Numbered from the stretch's first letter, positions 4,772 to 12,296 are shown. The stretch: DNA of 44,557 nt from Ferruginibacter sp. (GCA_017988335.1 JAGNRZ010000006.1:1-44557), one strand, 5' to 3'. Notes: generated by a model from the letters alone, not told the origin. Program-made: numbers and translations.

Positions 4772-5512
4772 ATGGACACAAAAATTATTAACCAGTTTGG
4801 AGCAGATATTCTCTGTTATAAACTACGTACTGCAAGGCAGAAAAAGCGTATGCAGTATGAGGATTTTGATAAGCAATTAATACGGCTAGATAAAAAAGAA
4901 AGGGACTTGTATTTGCAAAAAAGAAATTTAGGTTGGGAAGAGTTAAAACCTCCTGTACAAAAAGGTTGGGTAAGACACTTTGTAGTAAGAGACGATGTAG
5001 CTAGAAGTAAGTATGGCGAATTTTTTGAAGGCATTCTGCAAAAAATAAATACCTACAAGTATAGTTGGAAAAAAGACTTTACTAAAAAGAAGCGTAAGCT
5101 AGGCAAGAAAATTTATGTGGTAAGAACACAAGAACTTTTAAAGCCAAGGGAATACGAATTTGTAAAAATGAAATTTACTGATGTAGAAAAACAATTTTTT
5201 ACAGAAGAGTGGGAGTTAAATTGGAATAAGCAGCCTATTAAGAGATACGTTTTTACAGAGCCATGGCGATTTGTATTAAAAGTAAAACCTTATATGATTG
5301 ATAAAGTAAGAATTAATGATGCTGTATTAGAAAAACAGTTAAAAGAAATAGATAATTATTTAGAAAGAAACGATTTTAAAAAACGGTTATGCAAAGTGAA
5401 GCATCGTAGATATAGATACAAAGACTGGAAGCAAAGAGTAAAGTATAATGAAGAGTATGAGTATAAAAACAAAACATTAAATGAGATAAAAGATTTAATA
5501 ATGCAAAATTAA
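4772..5512 (+). CDS. basic hypothetical protein of the tRNA island, 246 aa
   Basis: I do not recognise a family. The protein is very rich in Lys, Arg, Tyr and Trp with a clearly basic C-terminal third (KKRLCKVKHRRYRYKDWK, residues about 200-217), which suggests nucleic-acid binding. There is no signal peptide or membrane span. It begins about 100 bases after tRNA-Phe and ends 4 bases before the YkuK gene, so the two are probably translated from one mRNA. Position inside the tRNA/repair island suggests an RNA-binding role; this is inference. Confidence 0.75.
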   Translation: MDTKIINQFGADILCYKLRTARQKKRMQYEDFDKQLIRLDKKERDLYLQKRNLGWEELKPPVQKGWVRHFVVRDDVARSKYGEFFEGILQKINTYKYSWKKDFTKKKRKLGKKIYVVRTQELLKPREYEFVKMKFTDVEKQFFTEEWELNWNKQPIKRYVFTEPWRFVLKVKPYMIDKVRINDAVLEKQLKEIDNYLERNDFKKRLCKVKHRRYRYKDWKQRVKYNEEYEYKNKTLNEIKDLIMQN

Positions 5513-5516
5513 AAAA

Positions 5517-6005
5517 ATGGAAACACAACAGCGGCAATGGCGTACACTTAGCGGTAAATGGATAAGGCGTTCTATTGCAGAAGAAATTAGCGACACACTT
5601 GCAAAGGAAATTGCTTTGGGCAACCAATTAAAAGTATGTATTGGCACAGATAGCCAGGTAAAAGGAAAGGAAACTGAATTTGCCACAGTAATTGTTTTTG
5701 TACGAAAAGGGAAAGGTGGTTTTATGTACATACACAATGAAACATCAAAACAAAAAATGACTATTAAAGAAAGGATGTTGATAGAGGTAGCAAAGAGTAT
5801 TGAAGTGGCGTATGAATTGTGCAATATATTCAGCAGGTTTAGTGTAGATATGGAAGTACATGCCGATATAAACACCAATCCAAACTTTAAAAGTAACGAT
5901 GCGTTGAAAGAAGCCATGGGCTATATTATGGGAATGGGCTTTGCTTTTAAAGCCAAGCCAGAAGCCTTTGCTAGTAGCAGTTGTGCAAATAAAGTAGTTC
6001 AATAA
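5517..6005 (+). CDS. YkuK family (DUF458) RNase H-like protein
   Basis: The 162-residue protein has CIGTDSQVKGKETEFATVIV (residues about 41-60), the typical first strand and acidic residue of DUF458/YkuK, followed by VFVRKGKGGFMYI and, later, VEVHADIN-type sequence (MEVHADINTNP) with a second acidic site. The family is predicted to have an RNase H fold; its biochemical activity is not established. It lies 4 bases after the basic protein and just before three tRNA-like sequences, which suggests a role on tRNA or other structured RNA. Confidence 0.85.
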   Translation: METQQRQWRTLSGKWIRRSIAEEISDTLAKEIALGNQLKVCIGTDSQVKGKETEFATVIVFVRKGKGGFMYIHNETSKQKMTIKERMLIEVAKSIEVAYELCNIFSRFSVDMEVHADINTNPNFKSNDALKEAMGYIMGMGFAFKAKPEAFASSSCANKVVQ

Positions 6006-6090
6006 AAAGTTCTTTAAAATATTGCGTAAGCAAAAACTAGGTTTATTATTTCTATCACACAAACCAGATGAGTGTTTTAAAAAAGCACCA

Positions 6091-6183
6091 TAGTGCAGTA
6101 GCGGTAGCAACCTGTATGCTGTTGTTGAAGAAATATATGCCTCCACAACCTGTGGGTCATGGGTTCGATTCCCATTCACTTTA
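6091..6183 (+). tRNA. aberrant tRNA-like sequence with 8-base direct repeats
   Basis: It has a D-arm-like segment (TAGTGCAGTAGCGGTAGCA, from 6091) and a perfect T arm ATGGG-TTCGATT-CCCAT (6159-6175), but about 50 bases lie between them. The direct repeat CAACCTGT occurs at 6108-6115 and 6146-6153. CTGTA (6112-6116) could be part of a Tyr anticodon loop, and CCACA-ACC-TGTGG a long variable arm, but CTCCA could equally suggest Trp. The acceptor strands do not pair well. Identity unresolved; probably a pseudo-tRNA or a tRNA with an insertion. Confidence 0.4.
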
Positions 6184-6184
6184 A

Positions 6185-6248
6185 GCGGTGATAGCTCAGA
6201 CTGTTAGAGCAACAGACAATCATGTGGGTTCGAATCCCACTCCCGGTA
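6185..6248 (+). tRNA. tRNA-like sequence lacking the anticodon arm (Met-like body)
   Basis: Acceptor GCGGTGA/TCCCGGT has 5 of 7 pairs, with TA, D arm GCTC/GAGC and a perfect T arm GTGGG-TTCGAAT-CCCAC. Only about 12 bases (ACAGACAATCAT) separate the D stem from the T stem. The flanks resemble an ordinary Met/Val-type tRNA from which the anticodon loop and 3' stem have been deleted. It cannot decode as it stands. Confidence 0.5.
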
Positions 6249-6250
6249 AA

Positions 6251-6300
6251 ATCGGGGTAGCGAAATGGTAAAGCAAAGCACTGAAAATGCTTCGATTAGG
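6251..6300 (+). pseudogene. truncated tRNA-Phe(GAA)-like sequence
   Basis: ATCGGGG-TA-GCGA... is followed by a perfect anticodon arm AAGCA-CTGAAAA-TGCTT (anticodon GAA at 6283-6285). No T arm with TTCGA and no matching 3' acceptor strand follow; downstream there is only a CATCA/TGATG hairpin. This is a 5' tRNA half or decayed gene. Confidence 0.5.
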
Positions 6301-6608
6301 ATGAAGATCATCACTTCTAAAAATGATGAAACAAAAAGCAAGTGTTGCTTCCTCAAAATATAATAGCGGACTGTTGCCGTTTTATATAGAAAAGTTTTGC
6401 AGTTGCCAGCAAAATGAAAATAAGTTATTAGCGATAAGCACTTAACTTTTATAGAGAGTAAAATTATTTTACTAAGTAAAAGCTAACTGTTTAGTCAAAA
6501 GTAATCAACCTTCATTTTCCGTAATAGTAAAATAGAAAGCAACATAAGCTTTTTTTAAAATTATTTAATAATTGCAGAGGCATAAACACATCTGTGTTAA
6601 TCCGTGTC
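6301..6608. other. gap before the slipin gene; possible short ORF
   Basis: A 40-codon ATG ORF at 6323-6445 uses 16 amino-acid types, and a small AAGC/GCTTTTTTT hairpin lies near 6537-6556. By position this could be another leader-terminator unit, but the terminator stem is short and no antiterminator is obvious. The rest is AT-rich with no recognisable feature. Confidence 0.3.
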
Positions 6609-6630
6609 ACCTGCCTGCCGGCAGGCAGGT
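6609..6630. repeat. 22-bp perfect GC-rich palindrome
   Basis: ACCTGCCTGCC followed by its exact reverse complement, in AT-rich DNA 21 bases before the slipin start. It looks like a dispersed palindromic element; as RNA it would form an 11-bp hairpin just upstream of the start codon. Confidence 0.75.
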
Positions 6631-6650
6631 CTGTGAGCAAAAAAAACAAT

Positions 6651-7754
6651 ATGAAACAAGTAAAAATTAACGCCTACCAAATTGGTTTGGTATTTAAAAA
6701 TGGTGTGTACAAAAAAATGTTACCAGCAGGTAATTATTGGATGTGGTTAAATGAAGAAGTAATGGTGTATGATATTACAAAACCATTTTATGCTCCAATA
6801 GAATTGAATATTTTATTGCAAGATGCTGTGTTGGCAAGTGCTTTACAAATTGTAGAAGTAAGCGATAACGAAATTGTATTGCAATACGAAAATGGTTTGT
6901 TAAAGCAAGTATTAACAGCAGGTAGGTATGCTTTTTGGAAAAACGTAGTTAACAATTTTGAATTTGTGAAAGCAGATATTAGCAAAATTGAAATTACCGA
7001 AAACATTAACCGTACTGTGGTGCAAAACAAATTAGTAGCACCATACGTACGTAGCTACACTGTAGAAAACTACGAAAAGGCAATTTTGTTTATTGATGGA
7101 AAATATACTCAAACATTGCAAGCTGGTATTTACTATTGGTGGAAAAATAACATCACCATTGTAGTGGGTAAGGCCGATATGCGTATGCAACAAATTGAAA
7201 TTAATGGTCAAGAAATTTTGACTAAAGACAAAGCTGCATTGCGTATTAATGGTTATGCTCAATATAAAGTGGTAGATATTGAAAAAGCAATTTTACAAAA
7301 CAAGGATTACGAAAAACAATTGTATGTAGCTTTTCAATTAGCTTTAAGGGAGTATGTTGCAGCGTATGGCTTTGATGAATTATTGGAGAAAAAAGAAACT
7401 ATTGCACCATTTATTTTAGAAGCAGTTAAAATGGCTGCCGAAAATTTGGGTGTTGAAGTAAATAACTTTGGTATCCGTGATATTATTTTGCCAGGCGATG
7501 TAAAAGACATTATGAATAAAGTATTGGTAGCAGAAAAAAATGCACAAGCCAATAGCATTATGCGTAGGGAAGAAACAGCAAGTACTCGTAGTTTGTTAAA
7601 CACTGCTAAGTTAATGGAAGATAACACTATGTTGTGGAAATTGAAAGAAATGGAATACATTGAAAAAATTGCCGATAAAATTGGCGAAATTAGTGTAAGC
7701 GGAAATGGTGCATTAATGGAACAGTTAAAGCAAATTTTTGTGGTACAGAAATAA
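6651..7754 (+). CDS. SPFH/Band 7 slipin family protein
   Basis: The start at 6651 (MKQVKINAYQIGLVFKNG) is preferred over the longer frame from 6594, which would cover the palindrome and read low-quality sequence. The 367 residues give the slipin plan: N-terminal strands with paired repeats ending in P/AG-x-Y/YWW, a Band 7 core (about residues 150-285; KDKAALRINGYAQYKVVD, then GIRDIILPGDVKDIMNKV), and a C-terminal helix rich in Glu and Ala. No clear N-terminal membrane helix is present. Slipins are known companions of RtcB/RlaP RNA-repair genes in bacteria, where they may organise the enzymes; the role here is inferred from context. Confidence 0.88.
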   Translation: MKQVKINAYQIGLVFKNGVYKKMLPAGNYWMWLNEEVMVYDITKPFYAPIELNILLQDAVLASALQIVEVSDNEIVLQYENGLLKQVLTAGRYAFWKNVVNNFEFVKADISKIEITENINRTVVQNKLVAPYVRSYTVENYEKAILFIDGKYTQTLQAGIYYWWKNNITIVVGKADMRMQQIEINGQEILTKDKAALRINGYAQYKVVDIEKAILQNKDYEKQLYVAFQLALREYVAAYGFDELLEKKETIAPFILEAVKMAAENLGVEVNNFGIRDIILPGDVKDIMNKVLVAEKNAQANSIMRREETASTRSLLNTAKLMEDNTMLWKLKEMEYIEKIADKIGEISVSGNGALMEQLKQIFVVQK

Positions 7755-7760
7755 AAATTG

Positions 7761-7790
7761 AATTGCTGTGGGCTTAAGCCCACAGCAATT
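7761..7790. repeat. 30-bp perfect palindrome after the slipin gene
   Basis: AATTGCTGTGGGCTT (7761-7775) is followed by its exact complement. There is no T run, so it is either an mRNA-stabilising hairpin between slipin and nucleotidyltransferase or a mobile palindrome. Confidence 0.75.
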
Positions 7791-7840
7791 AATCAAAACC
7801 CTTTGTGCCTTAGTAGTTCAAAAAATAAAAAAATAAAAAA

Positions 7841-8584
7841 ATGGAAAGAGTTAGAGAAATACTAAAGAAAATCGAAACCGACAAAAATGTCAAAATACTA
7901 TATGCTTGCGAAACAGGCAGTAGGGCTTGGGGTTTTCCATCACCCGATAGTGATTTTGATGTAAGGTTTATTTATATGCATGAAAAAGATTGGTATTTGC
8001 ATTTACAAACAAAAAAAGATACTATAGAATTTATGGATGGAGATTGGGATGTAACTGGCTGGGATTTGCGAAAATCACTTTTGCTGTTAAAAAAAAGCAA
8101 TGCTCCATTGATAGAAAGATTTAATTCTCCAATTGAGTATTTTTCTGTCACTAACTTTAAGACTGAATTTAATCATTTAATAAAAACGTATTATTCGCCG
8201 ATAGCTGTTTTTTTTCATCATTATTCATTAGCAATAAAATTTTGGGAGGATGTTAAGGATAAAAACGAGTATAAATTAAAAACTTTTTTCTATTTAGTTC
8301 GTTCCTTGCTATCATGCAACTGGATTCTTAAAGACTCTAATGTGGTGCCGATGGAAATAAGTAAATTAATGAAGTATGGTGACGAGACACTAAATGCAAG
8401 ACTAAACAATTTAATAGTACTAAAAAGTACAGTAAATGAAAAATATTTGCATCCAAAAGATTTGTATCTTTTTGAATGGATAACAAGTGTTTTTGTTGAG
8501 TTGGAAAAAAATAAAAATAATTTGAATGTTTGTAAAGCAGATATCAAAATGTTAAATGAGTATTTTTTAAAAAGTTTGAAATAA
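7841..8584 (+). CDS. RlaP-type nucleotidyltransferase 1 (DNA polymerase beta superfamily)
   Basis: The 247-residue protein carries the pol-beta nucleotidyltransferase signature GSRAWGFPSPDSDFDVRF (residues about 27-44), with the G-S motif and the D-x-D metal ligands, as in COG3541/PF10127 (RlaP, RNA ligase-associated nucleotidyltransferase). A third acidic residue may lie in WDVTGWDL. The superfamily includes CCA-adding enzymes, so template-free addition to damaged tRNA 3' ends is a reasonable guess, but not proven. It is followed after 4 bases by a paralogue, and RtcB lies 1.5 kb downstream. Confidence 0.85.
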   Translation: MERVREILKKIETDKNVKILYACETGSRAWGFPSPDSDFDVRFIYMHEKDWYLHLQTKKDTIEFMDGDWDVTGWDLRKSLLLLKKSNAPLIERFNSPIEYFSVTNFKTEFNHLIKTYYSPIAVFFHHYSLAIKFWEDVKDKNEYKLKTFFYLVRSLLSCNWILKDSNVVPMEISKLMKYGDETLNARLNNLIVLKSTVNEKYLHPKDLYLFEWITSVFVELEKNKNNLNVCKADIKMLNEYFLKSLK

Positions 8585-8588
8585 TAAT

Positions 8589-9644
8589 ATGCTTACAATA
8601 GAGTACATAAAAAATAATGGATGGCTAGTTTTTGAAGTGATAACTGGGAGTAAATCCTATGGATTAAATACACCAAGTTCCGATACTGACATAAAAGGCG
8701 TATTTATATTACCTCAACATATGTATTATGGTTTACAATATGTAGAGCAGGTAAATAATGAAACCAATGACATTGTTTATTATGAACTACGGAGGTTTAT
8801 AGAATTGCTTTTAAAGAATAATCCAAATATTTTGGAAATGTTGAATGTTCCAGATAGTTGTGTTTTATCTAAACATCCTATAATGAATGATGTTAAGCCA
8901 GAACTGTTTTTGTCTAAGCTATGTGAACAAACATTTGCTAATTATGCTTATACACAAATAAAAAAGGCATATGGACTTGAAAAGAAAATAATGCAACCGA
9001 TAGACAAAAAAAGAAAAGCTGTATTAGATTTTTGTTATGTATATAAAGGTAGAAATGCAATATTGTTGGAAAACTATATTACTATCAATGAATTACAATT
9101 GGCTAATGTGGGACTAACTAAAATTCAGCATTTAAAGGATTGTTATAATTTTTATTACTCTGATTCTGATGCTTATTGTGGTGTGACAAAAAATGAAAAT
9201 GCAAATGATGTTTGTTTAAGCAATATACCAAAGGGAAACACTCCGATAGCAATGTTATATTTTAACAAAGATGGATATTCGGCTTATTGTAAACAATATA
9301 AGGAGTACTGGGATTGGGTAGAAAAGAGAAATAACGATAGATTTAATTCAACCATGGCTCATGGTAAAAAGTATGACGCCAAAAACATGATGCATGTGTT
9401 TAGGCTTTTGCATATGGCTAAAGAAATTGCAATTGAAGGGAAAATAAATGTGCATAGAAATGACAGAGATTATTTGTTAGCAATCAAAGAAGGAAAATTT
9501 GAGTATGATGAGTTGGTACAAAAAGCGGAAGCGTTAAAAGGTGAATTACCCTTATTGTATCAGCAATGCTTTTTGCAAGATGAACCGAATATAGAAAGTG
9601 TAAATGAATTATTAATTAAAATGAGGGTGCTTTATTATGGATAA
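8589..9644 (+). CDS. RlaP-type nucleotidyltransferase 2
   Basis: A second, longer (351 aa) member of the same group: TGSKSYGLNTPSSDTDIKG (residues about 19-37) holds the G-S and D-x-D motifs. It diverges strongly from its neighbour, so this is an old pair rather than a recent duplication. The start is 4 bases after the stop of nucleotidyltransferase 1, and its end overlaps the next gene by 8 bases, so translation is probably coupled. The two enzymes may use different nucleotides or different RNA ends; this cannot be told from sequence. Confidence 0.85.
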   Translation: MLTIEYIKNNGWLVFEVITGSKSYGLNTPSSDTDIKGVFILPQHMYYGLQYVEQVNNETNDIVYYELRRFIELLLKNNPNILEMLNVPDSCVLSKHPIMNDVKPELFLSKLCEQTFANYAYTQIKKAYGLEKKIMQPIDKKRKAVLDFCYVYKGRNAILLENYITINELQLANVGLTKIQHLKDCYNFYYSDSDAYCGVTKNENANDVCLSNIPKGNTPIAMLYFNKDGYSAYCKQYKEYWDWVEKRNNDRFNSTMAHGKKYDAKNMMHVFRLLHMAKEIAIEGKINVHRNDRDYLLAIKEGKFEYDELVQKAEALKGELPLLYQQCFLQDEPNIESVNELLIKMRVLYYG

Positions 9645-9993
9645 TACAACATTGTATCCAGAATTGATTGATTACATTTTTGAGTATCAATCAAAATTTA
9701 TGACTAAAAACGAAAAGGCAGCCCAATGGCATGGATTTGCTATGGAAAAAAGTGAAAATGGGAGTAATAAAAGTTTGTATAATTTTTTCAAGGAAAGGAA
9801 TTTGATTTCTTTTGATAAAGAAGTATTAGCACTCTTAAAATTTGGATTTAAGGATTTTAAAGAAAAAGTGGCTACTCGTATTTTCAAAGAGCATAAGGAT
9901 GAATTAGAACTCAACACTTGCCCTAAATGTAATAAAATAGCAAGAACAACTTTAGCAAAGCAATGTAGGTTTTGCCATCACGATTGGCATTAA
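9637..9993 (+). CDS. small protein with C-terminal zinc ribbon
   Basis: The 118-residue protein ends in CPKCNKIARTT...CRFCHHDW, with two C-x2-C knuckles (residues about 95-114) that should bind zinc, a common RNA-contact module. The N-terminal 90 residues are not recognised. Its ATG overlaps the end of nucleotidyltransferase 2 by 8 bases, so it belongs to the same operon, and it precedes RtcB. A partner of the repair enzymes is likely but unproven. Confidence 0.75.
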   Translation: MDNTTLYPELIDYIFEYQSKFMTKNEKAAQWHGFAMEKSENGSNKSLYNFFKERNLISFDKEVLALLKFGFKDFKEKVATRIFKEHKDELELNTCPKCNKIARTTLAKQCRFCHHDWH

Positions 9994-10006
9994 TCTACAC
10001 TTCAAT

Positions 10007-10053
10007 AAAAGCTCAATAGAAGTGTGCCGTACAAGAGTGCGACGCAACAATGA
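10007..10053 (+). repeat. dispersed intergenic repeat, copy A
   Basis: AAAAGCTCAATA followed by GTACAAGAGTGCGACGC (core 10029-10053). The 25-base core is identical to copy B at 12319-12343. Flanking ACACTTC/GAAGTGT form a hairpin. Confidence 0.7.
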
Positions 10054-10093
10054 CGTTATAAAAAAAAGTTGGTATCAAAAAAATGAAAACAAA

Positions 10094-11560
10094 ATGAGTA
10101 AATTAAAATTAACAGGAAAACAAATACGTGCCATTGGTTACCCCGAAGGACCAGTGGTAAGTGTAGCTATGCATACCATGTGTACACACTTTAAGCATAC
10201 TAAGGAAGAAGATGCTTTGCAAATTTTAAAAGATGTATTAGCAGCACCGGAAAATTATTTGGCAGACGAAGTATTAGGAAAAATTGCTGACAAATTAATT
10301 GTAGTTGAAGAAGAAACTACAATTGAAATTCAGTTGAATGAAGTTGGAGTAGAGTATAATGTTTTTGGAGAAAAGCATATTGAAGAAGGTGCTTTACTAC
10401 AAATGCAAACTGCTGCTAAATTGCCTGTAGCTGTTGCTGGGGCTTTAATGCCCGATGCACATCAAGGTTATGGATTGCCAATTGGTGGTGTATTAGCAAC
10501 AAACAATGCCATTATACCTTATGCAGTAGGTGTAGATATTGGTTGTAGAATGTGCTTAAGCATCTTTGCAATTGATGCTGATGAATTGAAAAAAAGAGAA
10601 GCTTATTTTCAAAGGGAATTAGTGGCTAATACATTGTTTGGTGCTGGTAGAGAGTTTAGCAAATTAGATGTGTATGCCGCAGCATCTGCAACCGATGTAC
10701 TGGATAGAAAAGAGTTTAGTGAAATCTCTTTTTTAAATAGTTTACAAAGCAAAGCCATGAAACAACTAGGAAGTAGCGGTAGCGGTAATCACTTTGTTGA
10801 GTTTGGTAAAGTAGAAATTACAGATGCTAATAATCCATTGAAATTGCCTGTAGATAATTACGTAGGCTTACTAAGCCATAGTGGTAGCCGTGGTTTAGGT
10901 GCAAATATTGCTAACCATTACACACAAATTGCTATGCAAAAAACTGTGTTGCCAAAAGAAGCAAAACATTTAGCATGGCTTAGTTTAGATGATGAAGCTG
11001 GTATGGAATATTGGTTGGCTATGAATTTGGCTGGTGATTATGCAAGTGCTTGTCACCACACTATACATGCAAAAATTACAAAAGCTATTGGCGAAAAACC
11101 ATTGGCAATGGTAGAAAACCATCACAACTTTGCATGGAAAGAAATGTACCAAGGTAATGAAGTAATTGTGCATAGAAAAGGTGCAACTCCTGCTGGTAAA
11201 GATGTGTTGGGTATTATTCCTGGTAGTATGACGGCACCGGGTTTTATTGTAAAAGGTAAAGGAGAAATTACTTCTTTAAATAGTGCAAGCCATGGTGCTG
11301 GTCGTAAAATGAGCCGTAGCAAAGCATTGGCAAATATTACGCATGAGGCATTAAAAAAAGAATTGGCAGAGCATGGTGTAAAATTAATTGGCGGAGGATT
11401 AGATGAAGCTCCTTTTGCCTACAAGGATATTAATGAAGTAATGCAAAGCCAAACAACATTGGTTGATGTGTTGGGTAAATTTTACCCTGCTATTGTACAA
11501 ATGGATGGTACTGATCCAAGAAAGTTTAAAAAGAGGAATAGAGATATTGTTGGAGAGTAA
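10094..11560 (+). CDS. rtcB: RtcB-type RNA ligase
   Basis: I choose the ATG at 10094 (MSKLKLTGKQIRAIGYPEG), which begins where RtcB homology begins; the longer frame would read the dispersed repeat. The 488-residue protein shows the RtcB signatures in order: MPDAHQGYGLPIGGV, VGVDIGCRM (metal-binding Asp and Cys), GSSGSGNHFVEFG, SHSGSRGLG, VENHHNFAWKE, HRKGATPA, GSMTAPGF and SHGAGRKMSR, the last containing the His that is guanylylated. RtcB uses GTP and Mn2+ to join RNA 3'-phosphate or 2',3'-cyclic phosphate ends to 5'-OH ends, the products of anticodon nucleases. It closes the repair island and is followed by a strong terminator. Confidence 0.95.
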   Translation: MSKLKLTGKQIRAIGYPEGPVVSVAMHTMCTHFKHTKEEDALQILKDVLAAPENYLADEVLGKIADKLIVVEEETTIEIQLNEVGVEYNVFGEKHIEEGALLQMQTAAKLPVAVAGALMPDAHQGYGLPIGGVLATNNAIIPYAVGVDIGCRMCLSIFAIDADELKKREAYFQRELVANTLFGAGREFSKLDVYAAASATDVLDRKEFSEISFLNSLQSKAMKQLGSSGSGNHFVEFGKVEITDANNPLKLPVDNYVGLLSHSGSRGLGANIANHYTQIAMQKTVLPKEAKHLAWLSLDDEAGMEYWLAMNLAGDYASACHHTIHAKITKAIGEKPLAMVENHHNFAWKEMYQGNEVIVHRKGATPAGKDVLGIIPGSMTAPGFIVKGKGEITSLNSASHGAGRKMSRSKALANITHEALKKELAEHGVKLIGGGLDEAPFAYKDINEVMQSQTTLVDVLGKFYPAIVQMDGTDPRKFKKRNRDIVGE

Positions 11561-11566
11561 TTTACT

Positions 11567-11603
11567 AGACCTATAAGGTTTTCAAAACCTTATAGGTCTT
11601 TTT
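11567..11603 (+). terminator. strong intrinsic terminator after rtcB
   Basis: A 16-bp perfect stem (AGACCTATAAGGTTTT, 11567-11582, and its complement 11584-11599) with a one-base centre, followed by Ts. It marks the end of the island. Confidence 0.85.
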
Positions 11604-11637
11604 ATTTTAAATTGTATTTTTACTTTATAGAATATTA

Positions 11638-12237
11638 ATGATTGGTAAAGAACAACAAAAAGCGGAATTGCTAGAAAACCTGAAACGACAATACATCTCT
11701 ACAAAATATAAAACAATTTTTGTGGAGGAGAGTGAAACTTATATTGCCATAGATGATATACGAATAGATAATAGTGCAAGCCTTGCAAAAGGAATCGGCT
11801 TTTTTTTACGAGAGAGTAGTATTGTTTATATATTATTTATAATCTCTTTTTGTTTTATGATAGGGATAGATTTGTATCCGATAATTTTTAGCAACAAAAA
11901 AGTTAGTGCAGATAATGTTGCAATCTTTTATGGTACAATTGGTCTAATCGTAACTATTTCAAAATATTTTTTACGTAAGCCTCGGCTTAGTATTAATAAT
12001 AACGGCATTTATTTTTACAAATGGAATAATGAAATAGAATGGCATAATGTAGCAATTATATATTATAAAACCACTACAAGTACTAATGAAGACATTTACG
12101 ATACTAAAGAACTTTTAATTCATTACTATTCTGAAGCATATCATACTTATTTGTTGAATATAATATCTATTGCAGATTTTGAAAAAAGACCAGAAGATAT
12201 AATAGCAGCAATAAAATATTTTAAAACCGCTGGGTAA
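11638..12237 (+). CDS. hypothetical membrane protein, 199 aa
   Basis: Two membrane segments are visible: YILFIISFCFMIGIDLYPII (residues about 62-81) and VAIFYGTIGLIVTISKYF (about 99-116). A soluble C-terminal half follows with a LSINNNGIYFYKWNNEIEWHN-type strand pattern, seen in bacterial PH-like membrane proteins. There is no catalytic motif. It stands alone between two terminators. I do not assign a function. Confidence 0.6.
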   Translation: MIGKEQQKAELLENLKRQYISTKYKTIFVEESETYIAIDDIRIDNSASLAKGIGFFLRESSIVYILFIISFCFMIGIDLYPIIFSNKKVSADNVAIFYGTIGLIVTISKYFLRKPRLSINNNGIYFYKWNNEIEWHNVAIIYYKTTTSTNEDIYDTKELLIHYYSEAYHTYLLNIISIADFEKRPEDIIAAIKYFKTAG

Positions 12238-12296
12238 GCCAATAAATTATTTGGTATTTGCTTTAAGTTAAGCTATAACATATTCTACGCTACGAT

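Noticed and set aside
4562-4880. Two overlapping ORFs (4562-4765 and 4602-4880) as protein genes
   Set aside because: Both read through tRNA-Phe (4596-4669) in different frames and have no protein-like pattern; the real gene starts at 4772.
3265-6300. CRISPR array
   Set aside because: The repeated TTCGAAT words are T loops of different tRNAs; spacing and flanks vary and no cas genes are present.
7334-7783. Minus-strand ORFs inside slipin and other genes
   Set aside because: They are antisense shadows of AT-rich coding sequence with low-complexity Ser/Phe/Leu content and no motifs.
3265-11603. A prophage carrying its own tRNAs
   Set aside because: No capsid, terminase, portal or tail gene is seen; the neighbours are RNA-repair genes. 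The recombinase at 44113 is too far away to claim it.
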